Part shown: positions 1-10,661 of the stretch, piece by piece
Position numbering within the stretch: position 1 is the stretch's first letter
How the letters are laid out: every line of letters begins with the position of its first letter
Source: Antrodiella citrinella
Taxonomy: Eukaryota > Basidiomycota > Agaricomycetes > Polyporales > Steccherinaceae
NCBI GenBank assembly: GCA_004802725.1
Contig: SGPM01000207.1
Coordinates: 1 to 49,473 of the forward strand
Reading direction: 5' to 3'
DNA length: 49,473 nucleotides
Position numbers and translations under genes: made by a program
The notes under the pieces: model-generated
The model's input: only the letters and a program-made list of their open reading frames with translations
What the model was told of the DNA's origin: nothing
The model's database searches: none

Positions 1-1964
1 CTGAGGAGCGGGGCGAGGGTGTCTGCTGAGGGGAGTGTTGGAGGAGAGGTGGAAGGCGTGATGGGTGTTGGGGAGAGGAGAGGGGGGAGAGGGAGGGAGC
101 GGAGTTCTGCACGGAGTTTGCGTTGGATGTCGGGTACGCGGGCAAGTGCGTATAGTGACCATGTAAGTGCTGATGCGGTCGTTTCGTGTCCTATTGTGTG
201 AAAGTATGAACACATGCACACCAAAGCATGAGGGGAAAGACGCACCAGCAGCGATAAACGTCGAGATCTGACACAACGTCTCATTCGTCGACAACCTCTG
301 TGTCGGGTCAGACGACAAATTCGATCGAACTATTCGCACCCAATCAGCTTAACGCGAAACGACACAAATAACAAAGTCTCACTCAGAACATTCAACAAAT
401 CCCTCCCGTCCGTGGTGGTATCTGTTTGCGGTTGTACAGTCCGCGCCTTCTCCTCAAAGATCTCCTTCCTCTTCTGCTCAATTAGCTCCATCCCGATGCG
501 CTGCATCGTTTGGTGCGCTTCTCTAAGCTCTATAGGTTGGTGCTGCTACATCGTACTCAGCGTGCACCACGAGCAACGAAACGTAAGAGACGACGACGTA
601 CAAGTTTGCGGAGGATGGGGAACCAGACTTGGAGGATGGTGATGACGCGAAACTTGCGCGCTGTGGAGAACATGACGCCGAACGCATGTGCGAGCTCGCT
701 CTCTTTCCCACCTGAGAGGGAGTTGAATGCATATCCGAAGCCTGTAATGACCATGATGAGCAACGAGGATAATCTGTGTATACATTTTACGCCTTACCAG
801 CTTCTCCAATGACGTCTAGCGTCGCTCTCGCTGACCACGCCAGAACGTCTACTCGAGAAGCTCGCGTGTCCTTCTTACCAGACGAGTCGTCGCCGGTTTC
901 TAGATCGTTAGCAGCTGTACGCCTTCGTATCCGTGCGCCATCCTGGGTGGAAGAAGAGCCTATGTGTATCGATGGCGGGGCTTTCGAAGAAACGAAAGAT
1001 GCGAAGGGGTTAGGGAAGAATGAAGAAGAGCTAGATGTGTTTGCAGGACGGCATAGCGATGAGGGTGTTAGGGGATCAGTGGTGGACGATGATGCCGAGG
1101 CGGAGGCGGATGAGACAATGTCAAGCCATATGTTGCGTAGCTGCAAACAAATGAGCGAAACGCACATCGAACAAGCAACCCACACTGACCTCGACCGCCT
1201 TCTGCCAAAAGATGGGAGACAGGGAGCGGATGTGCGCGGCGGTGAACGCGGGGGTCTGTCAAGCGACCATGTCAGCGCACAAGACGCAAGCTGATGAGGG
1301 TAGCTGAGAAGATGCGACGCGCGACGGTGACGGACAAGACAACAGATGACGTGGGCGCGACGCGTCGTGATTCGAAATTGAGGTCACGTGGACGCGCCTG
1401 CATCACAGTGTCCGATCCTGACGTCGCCGGCTGTTACGATGGGCAGGCTATATGCACACGGACAGCATCGGTGCGTGTGGAGAGGGACAGAAACTTACGA
1501 GGACTTTGCGCTGAACGCATATAACGAGGTACAATGAGCTACTGAGTGAATCGATCGGCGTGAGGACACACCTGTCTGCGATGGTCTTCCCCCTCGACGA
1601 CCAAGATTCCCTCATGTCCCCCGACCATATCAGCCAAGCCGTCTCTGAGGAAATCCGGTTTGGGGTAGTCGTAAGCCCTGCCGAGGATATAGCTTGCAGC
1701 GACAGGGTCGGTGGTCATGAGCCTGCATCCGTTGAGGAAGCCGCGATAGACGAAAGTGGAGCCGTAGGCAGCGGCCCAGCGTTGGACGAGGTCGTTGTTC
1801 TCCTGGTCGTGCATCTCGCGGAGGTTACCGAGGAAGATGGAGGGCGAGGGAGGGCCGGGGAGGGAGCGAAGCGGGGAGAAGCATTGTCGGATGAGGAGGC
1901 GGAGGAAGGCGGCGAGGACGTAGAGGAGAGGGACGACGACGACGAGGGCGAGGACAGTGTACAT
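1..1964 (-). CDS. Cytochrome P450 monooxygenase, partial (3' end off the window)
   Basis: Heme-thiolate monooxygenase, probably anchored in the ER membrane. Residues 1-28 form a hydrophobic anchor, followed by the Pro-rich hinge PGPPSPSIFLGNL, then the C-helix motif GEDHRRQ-RKVL and the I-helix AGHETT (about residues 394-399). Exons by hand: 1964-1572, 1510-1499, 1255-1190, 1140-798, 741-602, 527-383, 329-246, 190 to the left edge; phases agree throughout. About 457 residues are visible; the ExxR motif and the heme Cys lie off the window. Two oddities: exon 2 is only 12 nt (RKVL), and exon 4 carries roughly 75-80 Ser-rich residues between LRNIWLDIVS and VDVLAWSARATLDVIG, where fungal P450s normally have a short loop. 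The sequence resembles basidiomycete P450s acting on lipids or secondary metabolites, but I cannot assign a CYP family or substrate. Two methyltransferases and an epoxide hydrolase lie close by. Confidence 0.9.
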
Positions 1965-3790
1965 GGTGTCGCTGGGACGGGGAGGGAGAGAGGGTGTCTA
2001 AGTAGTCCCTCGAGCGGGCAATGTCCAATGTCCCGATCGTCTGTCCACGTGGGCCTCGGTCTCGTCGGCCCCGTCCCAACCAATCACAGCCCGCCATTCC
2101 CCCCGCGATCCCCGACGAGATCATCCATCCTCTCATGTCCCTTTCCAGAGCTGCCCAGGAACCTTCGTCGGTCACCTCGGCCAATTCCCCACAAACGGCA
2201 ATCCTTTCTCGTCGCACATCCATTCCCCGCCAATACTAAAATACACATGGACCTACAACGTCACCTACCAGTCTCTTGGCGTGCCGGCGGTACCTACCAT
2301 CTCTCACTCTGTTGTCCCAATCAACGAGGTCGCGTCGAGGCATGGCTCATTGCTTACAGAGAGACGGACCGACACACCACAACGCATCGTTGATGACGAG
2401 CCGGAACGACGATGCATCCGGCATTCGCCCTATGCGGGTGTGCAGACACTGGCATGCTGTTGTGAATATGTTGGGATGGGATGGAAGCTTTGAGTGAATC
2501 CTCCGCAGTTGCTCGAGAATGATTATGCCAGAGTCGTCCTAGAGGAAGGTTTATGGCAGCGGTCACAACCTGAGCAGATAGCTTGTAAGTAAGATACAAC
2601 CGTGACAAAGAATCGAATTAACACACAGTTTACCTGCCAGTGGCCGCAGTGCGGGACGTGCGGCAGGTGGACAGGTCGGATTGTAGACAGAACAGTCTGA
2701 TCTTGATTGCGAACATCTATAAAGTCCGTTATACACTCAGTAGTGATGAGAATGAGAATGCCCGAAATCTGATCCTCACCTTGACATGGTAATTTCGACA
2801 ACTTGTTGCAATGTACATGTTGGGCTGGCCTAGTGCCATTAGTTGCAGTAGCTCGGCAATTTCGTGTTTGTTTGTACAAGTTTGTATCACTCGTCCTCAG
2901 GCTGCTCTCGGAGTCTCGCCACGCCGCACGGGCTGCATCTGGTCAGCCTGCTCTCCAAATTTTCACCGGCATCTTTCATATGGTGTCTCTTTTGAATGTA
3001 AACTTCTTCGTGCTGATTCGCGATTACCAAACAAGTGTATTTGACCACGTGTGTGTGAAGTAAGTCTCGCTAATTCACCATTGAGAGCTATCCTAAGGAC
3101 TGACATAGTCGCTCCAGTGTTGTTTCTGCGTTTTCGCAGCCTTGACACTCTGGCTGGGCCAGGCTGGCTGTTCAGGCCACGATCGCTGCCGCGACGCTGC
3201 GTAAAATCCGCACGCTCTTCTAGTCTCTATGGGCGGTGTATGCGTAAAACCAAGGTGTCGGTGTTCCGCCTCACACGCTCGGAGCCAAGACTTGACGAAC
3301 TCTCCTGTGCACTTTTGAATACTCTCACTGTGACTATCTCGTTCATAGATAGCACTTGGATGGCACCTTCCGACTTGCTGCCAGAGTGCGTCGATGCTTG
3401 CATTCGTCCTACGACGCCAAAGGTGCATTACGTGGCACCGCTACTACACGTCTACGATGTTGAACGCAGCTTCATCGATATTTCTGTCTATTGAACTCCT
3501 TCCGCGACCCGCCGACCGAATTCAATGAATGACAAACAAGTTACAAAAGGGAATGTAGTACCTGCCCGGAAGTCTGGTACGTTCTTGTCCATGGCATCCC
3601 GACTCCCGAACTGCTTTTATTGACCCCATACCCGGTCGCAGGATTGGAAAATGTGGCTCTTCGTGAGACTATAAGTGTACGCTGGTCGTCGGTCCAACCC
3701 CTATGAGCGTGGTGAACCAGTATGAATAAGTCGAGATCCCATACACCCCTGCAACCTGCTGCTCAAGACTTACCTCCCCTAACTCTTATC
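1965..3790. other. Intergenic region between P450 and methyltransferase 1
   Basis: No gene supported. The left end should hold the P450 promoter (minus strand). Open frames on both strands around 2523-2879 and 3051-3494 overlap one another, show no recognisable motif and give no continuous protein when spliced. A TATAAG sequence at 3670-3675 could be the TATA element of methyltransferase 1; it lies about 50 bases before an in-frame ATG at 3722 and 120 before the preferred ATG at 3791. Confidence 0.5.
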
Positions 3791-4768
3791 ATGGTGAAAA
3801 CATCTTCTGAGAAAGATAAATGGTCGGCGCTCCACTACAACACTCAAGCGTCCTTTGTGTACTCTCAGGAGTATGCCGCTCCTCTGCTCAATTCTCTGAA
3901 CGCGAAACCAGGAGAGAAGATATACGACTTTGGATGTGGGAGCGGTGACCTGAGCGTACATGTCGCGAACATCGTTGGAGAGACCGGACTGGTTGTTGGC
4001 TTAGATTTCAGTGAAAGCATGGTATGTGATCAACAGTGTATTGCTATCAAGGGCCTCAGAATCCAACCAATCATCCGCTAGATCACAAAGGCACGCAATA
4101 ACGGCCTCAAGCATGCTTTCGTCTCGGACGCACAGGACGTACAGTTTCCGGAAGCCTTCCCTGAGGAGCTGAAGACTGGTTTTGACGCTGTATTCTCCAA
4201 CGCGGCGTTACATTGGTGCAAACGTAACCCGAAAGGCGTCCTTGAAAGTGCCAAACGGATTCTAAAGCCAGGAGGTCGATATGTCATCGACATGGGAGGG
4301 TTCATGGCTTGCACTGGTGAGTACAAATCACGCTGATCGTGTTCGAATTCTCATACAGCATTGCAGGTGTCCGAATTGCTATGTATGTTGCTCTTCGGCA
4401 AAGAGGATACGACCCAGTCAAGCTTGATCCCTGGTACTATCCTTCCGTTGATGAGTATCACGATGTGAGATACGCTTGCTCAACGAAGCACTTGCCATCA
4501 CTGATACGTGTCTATGCAGAATCTTGTATCCACGGGGTTCACCGTCAACGAAATTGGGCTACATCCCCAGATCGTCTCCCTGCCGAACGGTTTGTACGAA
4601 TGGCTCCGCCTCTTCTTGCGCGAATCCGTACTAGGAGACTTCGCCGATGCGGAAGCCGAGGAGATCCTGCGGGACATCGAGAAGATCTGTGAGCCTGATT
4701 GCAGAGACGAGCGGGGTCGTTGGTCGGTGATGTATGTTAGACTGAGGGTTTCGGCCACGCGCCAGTAG
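3791..4768 (+). CDS. Class I SAM-dependent methyltransferase (copy 1)
   Basis: Small cytosolic Rossmann-fold methyltransferase, similar in layout to trans-aconitate 2-methyltransferase-type enzymes; the acceptor is unknown. Exons 3791-4021, 4082-4316, 4367-4464 and 4520-4768 give 270 residues. The SAM-binding motif I is EKIYDFGCGSGDLS (about residues 42-55), the acidic turn is VVGLDFSESM, and the middle holds FDAVFSNAALHWC and LKPGGRY, all typical of the family. The C-terminal part (GLYEWLRLFLRESVL) is the substrate-side cap. I chose the ATG at 3791 because the inverted paralog begins at the matching place; an in-frame ATG at 3722 would add 23 residues with no counterpart there. It runs tail to tail with its paralog, 183 bases apart. 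Exons 2-4 have exactly the same lengths as in that copy, so the pair comes from an inverted duplication. Confidence 0.9.
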
Positions 4769-4951
4769 ATTGTGTTTGCAGTAGATGCCAGACGTTCAAC
4801 CGTCGTTCTGTGAGTAGAAAGTGATATGTATATCATGGTACATTCGCAAGCCGCGAAGTGTTAAGTTCAAAGCATGACTCCTAGTGTTGAACGTTGAATT
4901 CCAAACCCCACATAACTCTTTTCCCTCGAGCCACTAGCACTTACAAGCAAT

Positions 4952-5950
4952 CTACTGAAGAGTGGCCGCAAACCTCAATCTGAAATACATCAAAGTCCAC
5001 TTCCCACTTTCATCTCTGCAGTCTACCGCGCACAGCTGCACAATTTCTTGGATGATCTCTTCGGCTTCAGCATCTGCAATACCGGCCAAAGCAGATTCCC
5101 GTACGAAGAGAGCCAACCATTCGTACAAGCCTTTTGGAAGAGGAGTCGGACGTGGATGCAAGGCGATTTCGTCCACTTTGAAACCGGCGGTTTCAAGAAT
5201 CTGCCAGTGCGGAACCAATAGTGAGGATGCGATAATTTGAGATACTAAAATTGGACTTACGCTCTGATATGCTACTACTGAAGGGAAGAACCAAGGATCA
5301 CGCTCTTGAGCGTTGTATCCTCTACGATTGAGAGCAGCATGCATAGCGATACGAACACCTGAAGCAAAATATAGAGCGTGAACAATCTACATAGACTTGC
5401 ATTCAAATTTATCATCTTACCAACGCAGTTCATGAATCCTCCCATCTCAGCGATGAAGCGTCCTCCTGGCTTTAGCACAGTCTTCACACCCTCAACGACA
5501 CCTTTTGGGTCTCGATTGCACCAATGCAATGCCGCATTGGAAAACACAGCATCGAATCCACCTCGGAGGTCGGAGGGGAACTCTTCAGGGAACTGGAGGG
5601 CTTGGATATCCGACACGAACGCGTGGGTGAGGCCGTTCTTTCGCGTTTGGCTGATCTGCATACCATCGTCGTGAGTGTGATAGAGGTTCAAACGATTGAA
5701 ATGGTGAATGTACCATGCTCTCACTAGCATCCACGCCCACGACGATACCATCGTCTCCCACAACACGAGCAAGCTGTACGCTTAGCTCTCCGCTCCCGCA
5801 TCCGAAGTCGTATATCTTCTCGCCTGGCCTCGGGGATAGCAACGTCAGGACCGGGGACGCGTACGTTTGCGAATAGACAAAGGATGCGTGCGTGTTGTAG
5901 TCTTGCGCAGACCAGGTGTCGGTCGACCCTGTGCTGCTCGAGGCTGCCAT
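4952..5950 (-). CDS. Class I SAM-dependent methyltransferase (copy 2, inverted paralog)
   Basis: Second methyltransferase of the same family. Exons 5950-5714, 5655-5421, 5358-5261 and 5200-4952 give 272 residues. Motif I reads EKIYDFGCGSGELS, the acidic turn VVGVDASESM, and the core FDAVFSNAALHWC and LKPGGRF are kept. By eye roughly 60-65 percent of residues match copy 1; the first residues and the region around exon 3 differ most. Exon lengths 235, 98 and 249 are identical in both genes. It begins head to head with the epoxide hydrolase, about 980 bases away, so the two may share an upstream region. Both copies keep all visible SAM-binding residues, so neither looks like a pseudogene; divergence suggests different substrates or timing, which is inference. 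Confidence 0.9.
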
Positions 5951-6932
5951 GAGGTGCTGGAATATATAGTGCAGGAGGTGCAGTGACCGATACCGGATTA
6001 TATAGTGAGACTGCTACCATTCAAAGTCGTCTCAGAGTCATAGCGTTTGGTGCAGTCGGGTTTTGGAGAGCGACATCTGCCACAAATTCGCGCGTCCTTG
6101 CAGACAACAGAGCCATTAACAGAATGCTAGTTCGGCCGAGCGGTCGAGGCTCAAGCTAACTTCTTGTACTCTGCGGAAGATAGTCATTCGTTGAGCATCG
6201 TTCCAAAAGTCCTTCGCTCCTGGTGAAGACTCGGACGTTTCGGCTTTGTGCTTTGGTCTCAAGTTTGGTCGATGAACGTTACTAGTACAGCAAGCCGAAA
6301 CGCCCGAAAGAGATAAATACAGCACTGAGTACTGAGCGCTGAGTAGCATTGACAGGAGGCAGCGGTTTTGTATCTGAATATGCAGCATACAGATACGGTC
6401 TGGTCCATCGAATGTATTGGAGTCAACGATAGCAATGGTGTTGAGCCAATGTTGAGCGGTAAGAACGTCGTGGGTGCACGATGCGGTGTTACCCATTCTG
6501 GAGCACCGACGCCTGTCTTGGGGCGCCACTCAGACTGAACCAGTGGCGTTCGCCGTCCAGCCATGCATCCAGCGCACTGCACTACTCATTTCCAAACCTC
6601 CAGACAATATATTCCACTCCAACACACAGCGCAAAACAGGCAATGTGACTCTACGAAACCGACGAAGAAGACATGAACATATTGGGCAGCGCTGAGAATT
6701 GAGTGACAAAGCAACTCACTATGGCCGCAATGGCGTCACCGCATATCTAACAGAGGTCGTTGCTAGGACTTTGATGCTAGCTATAGTGTGATCAGAAGAC
6801 TTTATGTCCGACGCTACCGGTGAGTAACCAAACCAAGCCAAGGATCGAGCTGATGACTCACCTAGAGTGGTACTTGAAGTCTTCTTCGCTGGTCATATGT
6901 ACCCCTAGGACGCACTTCGAAACAAGCCCACC
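5951..6932. other. Divergent promoter region between methyltransferase 2 and epoxide hydrolase
   Basis: No gene supported. It holds the upstream regions of two genes that point away from each other. TATATAAT-like sequence near 5999-6006 lies upstream of methyltransferase 2 on its coding strand. A 137-codon minus-strand frame at 6116-6529 has no family resemblance and overlaps other random frames. Confidence 0.5.
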
Positions 6933-8493
6933 ATGACAGAAGAAAAGACTTTCAAGCTTACTGTTCCAGATTCCGAGCTGGAGCTCCTACGGAAGAAGTT
7001 GGATCTTGCTCGCTTTCCAGACGAGCTCAACGAAGCAGGTTGGGAGTATGGTACTCCTCTTGCGGACGTACGCAGGCTGGTCGCCCGCTGGAAAGATGGA
7101 TTTGACTGGAGGGCAGCCGAGGCGAAAATCAACGAGCTTCCCCAGTTCACTCGGGATATTGACGTCGACCGCTTTGGCACTCTGAACATCCACTACGTTC
7201 ACGCGAAGAGTGCTTCAAAGGACGCTCTTCCGTTGCTCTTCGTACACGGATGTGAGTATCAGAATGGTCTCCTTATATGTCTCTGACGCTGAGTCTTCTA
7301 CAGGGCCCGGTCACTTTATGGAGGTTGCCAAAATCCTACCGCTCCTGACTTCTCCATCTGGTGATCACCGTGGCTTCCACGTCGTCGCGCTGAGCCTACC
7401 AGGCTATGGGTTTTCGGAGGGACCCAAGGACAAGGGATTCACTATACCACAGTATGCTGAGGTATGTTGATTCTAACGCATATATGTTCAATTCCTTTCT
7501 CAATGACGTCACAGGTAGCACACAAGTTGATGTTAGCCTTGGGCTATAACAAGTATGGTACGTTGTCACCTAGTACCTACAATGTCTTATCTGAAGCAAA
7601 TAATCACTGTGTTACAGTCGCCCAGGGTGGAGATTTGGGCACTGCTGTATGTGATGAACAGCCATCAGTAGCGACATTTTGACCAATCCGAGTTCCTACT
7701 GCAGGTTTCCCGGAACTTGGCCCATCTATATGGACATAAACACGTTCAGGCTTGGCACACTAATATGCCGAGGTAGATTTCTTCCTATTCTTCGACGTAG
7801 AGCTCATGTTTCATTAGCGCTGTTCCGCCGACCTTTTATCAGTCGCCACTCCTCTATCTGCAATATTTGCTGACTCCGTTCAGTTCGAGCGATGTCAAGG
7901 GCCTGCAGAAGACGAAGAAATTTCAAGATGACGGTCGAGGCTATATGGGAATGCAATCCACCAGGCCTCAGACCCTGGGATATTCCATCGCTGACTCTCC
8001 CGTCGGCCTGCTTGCGTGGGTGTACGAGAAATTGGTCGCATGGACGGATAACTATCCATGGGAAGACGACGAAGGTGAGCTCGCTTACCATATGACACAG
8101 TCAGTGTATTCTGATACTCTCGTAACCAGTTCTGGCCTGGGTGTCTATCTACTGGTTCTCCCGAGACGGACCCGCTACTACGTTCAGGATTTACTACGAA
8201 TACGTGCATAATCGCAAGATCTCCACGCCACCATGGACCTCTGTTCCTTTTGGCATCTCGTATTTCCCAGAGGAAATCGCGTACACACCCAAATTGTACG
8301 TCTGACACCCCCTTGTTCCGTATGAAATTATGACTGATCGCGTCGCAGATGGATGCGGACAGTCGGAAATGTCGTTTTCGAGTCTGAGCATACCACAGGT
8401 GGTCACTTTGCAGCACACGAGAAACCGAATGAACTCGTCGAAGACTTGAGGACGTTTTTTAGCAAGGAAGTGGTCGTCAAGGCCTTCAAGTGA
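6933..8493 (+). CDS. Epoxide hydrolase (alpha/beta hydrolase with EHN domain)
   Basis: Opens epoxides to diols through an Asp-ester intermediate. Eight exons: 6933-7251, 7304-7461, 7515-7557, 7618-7646, 7705-7772, 7818-8074, 8130-8295, 8349-8493, giving 394 residues, a normal length for the microsomal-type family. The N-terminal EHN domain (about 1-100; [16 protein letters not shown]) precedes the oxyanion motif HGWPGH (105-110). The nucleophile is Asp179 in GGDLG, where the family usually has GGDWG. The catalytic His is about residue 366 in [26 protein letters not shown] and the Tyr-rich lid are also typical. The start sits in a good context (CCACCATGA). No membrane anchor is seen, so it is probably cytosolic. 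With the nearby P450, which can make epoxides, and two methyltransferases it could form a detoxification or small-molecule pathway; this is inference from position only. Confidence 0.93.
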
Positions 8494-9826
8494 ACGATGA
8501 GTCATACTATTCTGCCAATTGGTTGTACGATATTTGAGGATATCGGATATCGTCAAAACTATTAATTGAAACTGAACATGTTTATCGGGCAGTGAAAATC
8601 CAGAACGACGTACTTACCTTTGACATCCTCAGGTCAGATGCAACGCCCCTCCCGCATCCAGGAGTAAATGATCATCATATGTTCTGAATACCATAGCAGA
8701 AAGAATGAAGATAGCTCGAATTCAAGAAGCATGAATGAAGGTGCACCGCAGTTTCGACTGTGACCATGAGTAAAGAGGACCAAATATGTGCAAGGTCTAC
8801 GGTAACTACGTAGACAGTCATGACTCATGAACGACACATCCCGGAAAGAAGCACTGGCAGAGCGGTATGTGATTGTTCACATAATTGGCTCTGTTCTGCA
8901 CATATTCATGTCAACAAGCAGGTGTAACTGAGACCAAGCTCAAGCTCATAGTCTGTGTCGAGCAGTGATCACCGATAACCGTCATCGGCCCATCGAGTTT
9001 TTGTGGTTCGAAATCATTGAGTATCAAATCTGAATCTGCAGGCTCACACTCCCAGTATTTATATTCTCATTTATATTTTCATTCGTTTGGTCGGAAGGGA
9101 ACGTACAGACCTCAAGCCTGTCTGCCACCAATTCGTCATGTCCCACCAGCTTCGATCTCCATACATAAGATGACTCTGAACCTCTCGTGAATGTCAGGAT
9201 TGTCTGCTAGAGTTTGGCCGATTGATGGAAGAACACGTTCATTCAAATTCATTGGATTACAGGTGCCACAAGAAGATGTCACTTATAAGTTATTCGAGCA
9301 TCGTGATGAAAATCATACCTGTAGCATCTCGTCGTCGTCGAGTGACGTTGAGAAAGTGCATGCGAGCGGCCTTTTGACTTCCAAGACGCGAGTGACGTCA
9401 TCGCGATTGCTACATTCTGTACGTCGACCACACACAGAAAAACATAGACAAACACACGGTATTGGATATCATTTCGGTAAGTGTTCAAGTACAACAAAGG
9501 AGGTGAGGGTATACGCCGTAGTAAATCATCAACGCGTGCATACATGATGTTCGCAGGCTAAAATACGATGACAGCTCAAGAAACACAACTACTCAACACG
9601 ACGACGGCTTTTGAAGATTGAAACGACAGAACGAAGGACAAAGGTGATAGAAACAACAACTTGAAAAGAATACAAACGTCTCTCCACGTGCGTACGACTG
9701 ACTCCGACACAATTAAACGAACGCTATCTGCAGACAGGTGGGTCAGATGCCAACATGAAAGAGGCGGAATAGACGAACCATAACGTTAACACGAACGACA
9801 AGAAACGCGAATGGATAGCGCGACGT
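8494..9826. other. Intergenic region downstream of epoxide hydrolase and hydrophobin
   Basis: Lies between two gene ends that face each other. I see no gene. A 118-codon plus-strand frame at 9191-9547 is low-complexity (Ser/His-rich) with no motif. The region is somewhat AT-richer than the genes and probably holds the 3' untranslated ends. Confidence 0.5.
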
Positions 9827-10533
9827 TCAGAGAGTGGGGTCGATGGGCGAGCAACCGATGTTGATGAGGCCATCTATTCAAACTCGGTAAGAAGAAACAT
9901 CACGTTTGATCGGGGGAAGAACCGTACTGTAGGTGTTGTTCTCGCAGCAAACGGTCTGGGTGTGGCTGTAAAACAGAACAAGTATCAGCAAACAAAGGAC
10001 ACTGCACAACGGAGCGCAACTACATACCAAGGAGCGTCGAGCACATCAACACCGGTGCAGGTGAGGCCAAGGATAGCGTCAGGCGCGACATTCTGACCGA
10101 TCGCCTTGAGCAACGACAGAGACACGATGGACGTGCTAGCCTTCTGCGTACTCTCGCAGCACTGGGGCTTGCCGACGTTGCACTGCCCACCCGAGGTAGA
10201 GCCTCCGCCCGAGCTGCCTCCCTGGGCAGGCGTGCTGCTCGGTGAAGCTGGGGCAGCGGGGGTGGTTGGAGCGGGAGGCGCAGGGGCGGGAGGCGTGCCG
10301 GCGGGGGACGGAGGAGCCGAGTGGTGGTGGCTGCCTATACCGATGGAAATGCCGACAGGAGGGACGGAGAGCCCCAAGGGCAAGCCAACGGTGTTACCGG
10401 GAGGGGCTGGGGCACCGGAGGGAGGGTTGGCAGGGCCAGGCCGGCCGGGAGCACCGGGACCGTCGCAAGGAACGGCCAGAGTGGTGAGAGCGGCGCAGGA
10501 GGCGACAAAGAGGATGGCGATACGAGAGAACAT
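9827..10533 (-). CDS. Class I hydrophobin with long Pro/Gly/Ser-rich N-terminal arm
   Basis: Secreted amphipathic coat protein that self-assembles at air-water and wall surfaces of hyphae and fruiting bodies. Exons 10533-10028, 9965-9928 and 9873-9827 give 196 residues. Residues 1-20 are a signal peptide ending TTLA. The eight hydrophobin cysteines are at 118, 125-126, 159, 169, 175-176 and 189, matching C-x6-CC-x32-C-x9-C-x5-CC-x12-C; the class I hallmarks QTVCCENN and GLINIGCSPI are present. Cys169 is split by the first intron (TG|C), so it is missed if the intron is ignored. Between signal peptide and Cys118 lie almost 100 residues of Pro/Gly/Ser/Ala-rich sequence with an HHH; ordinary hydrophobins have far fewer. 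An extra Cys23 sits just after the expected cleavage site. A TATA element at 10654-10661 precedes the gene. Confidence 0.95.
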
Positions 10534-10653
10534 TGTTGGAAAGATTGGGACTGAAGGAGCGTCGAGTGCGGCGGTTGAATCGAGTAGAGAGCGTTGGAAG
10601 TGAACGAATCGGATGAAGGTTCAGCTGAAGGAAAGAAACGGTCATGTTGCGGG

Positions 10654-10661
10654 TTTTTATA
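10654..10661 (-). promoter_or_regulatory. TATA box of the hydrophobin gene
   Basis: Reads TATAAAAA on the minus strand, about 120 bases before the hydrophobin ATG. Strong TATA boxes are common in highly expressed fungal hydrophobin genes. A pyrimidine-rich leader follows. Confidence 0.65.

Noticed and set aside
2523..3494. Open frames on both strands between P450 and methyltransferase (about 110-150 codons)
   Set aside because: They overlap each other on opposite strands, have no motif and no sensible intron pattern; composition is like random translation.
6116..6529. 137-codon minus-strand frame in the methyltransferase/epoxide hydrolase promoter
   Set aside because: No family resemblance, many Cys/Ser/Arg as in chance frames, and it sits in a divergent promoter.
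9005..9016. GGTTCGAAATC, like a tRNA B box
   Set aside because: No matching A box or cloverleaf stems upstream.
9191..9547. 118-codon plus-strand frame after the epoxide hydrolase
   Set aside because: Low-complexity, no motif, no partner exons, and an 88-codon frame overlaps on the other strand.
10106..10603. 165-codon plus-strand frame over the hydrophobin
   Set aside because: Antisense shadow of the Pro/Gly/Ser-rich arm; the hydrophobin on the minus strand is certain.
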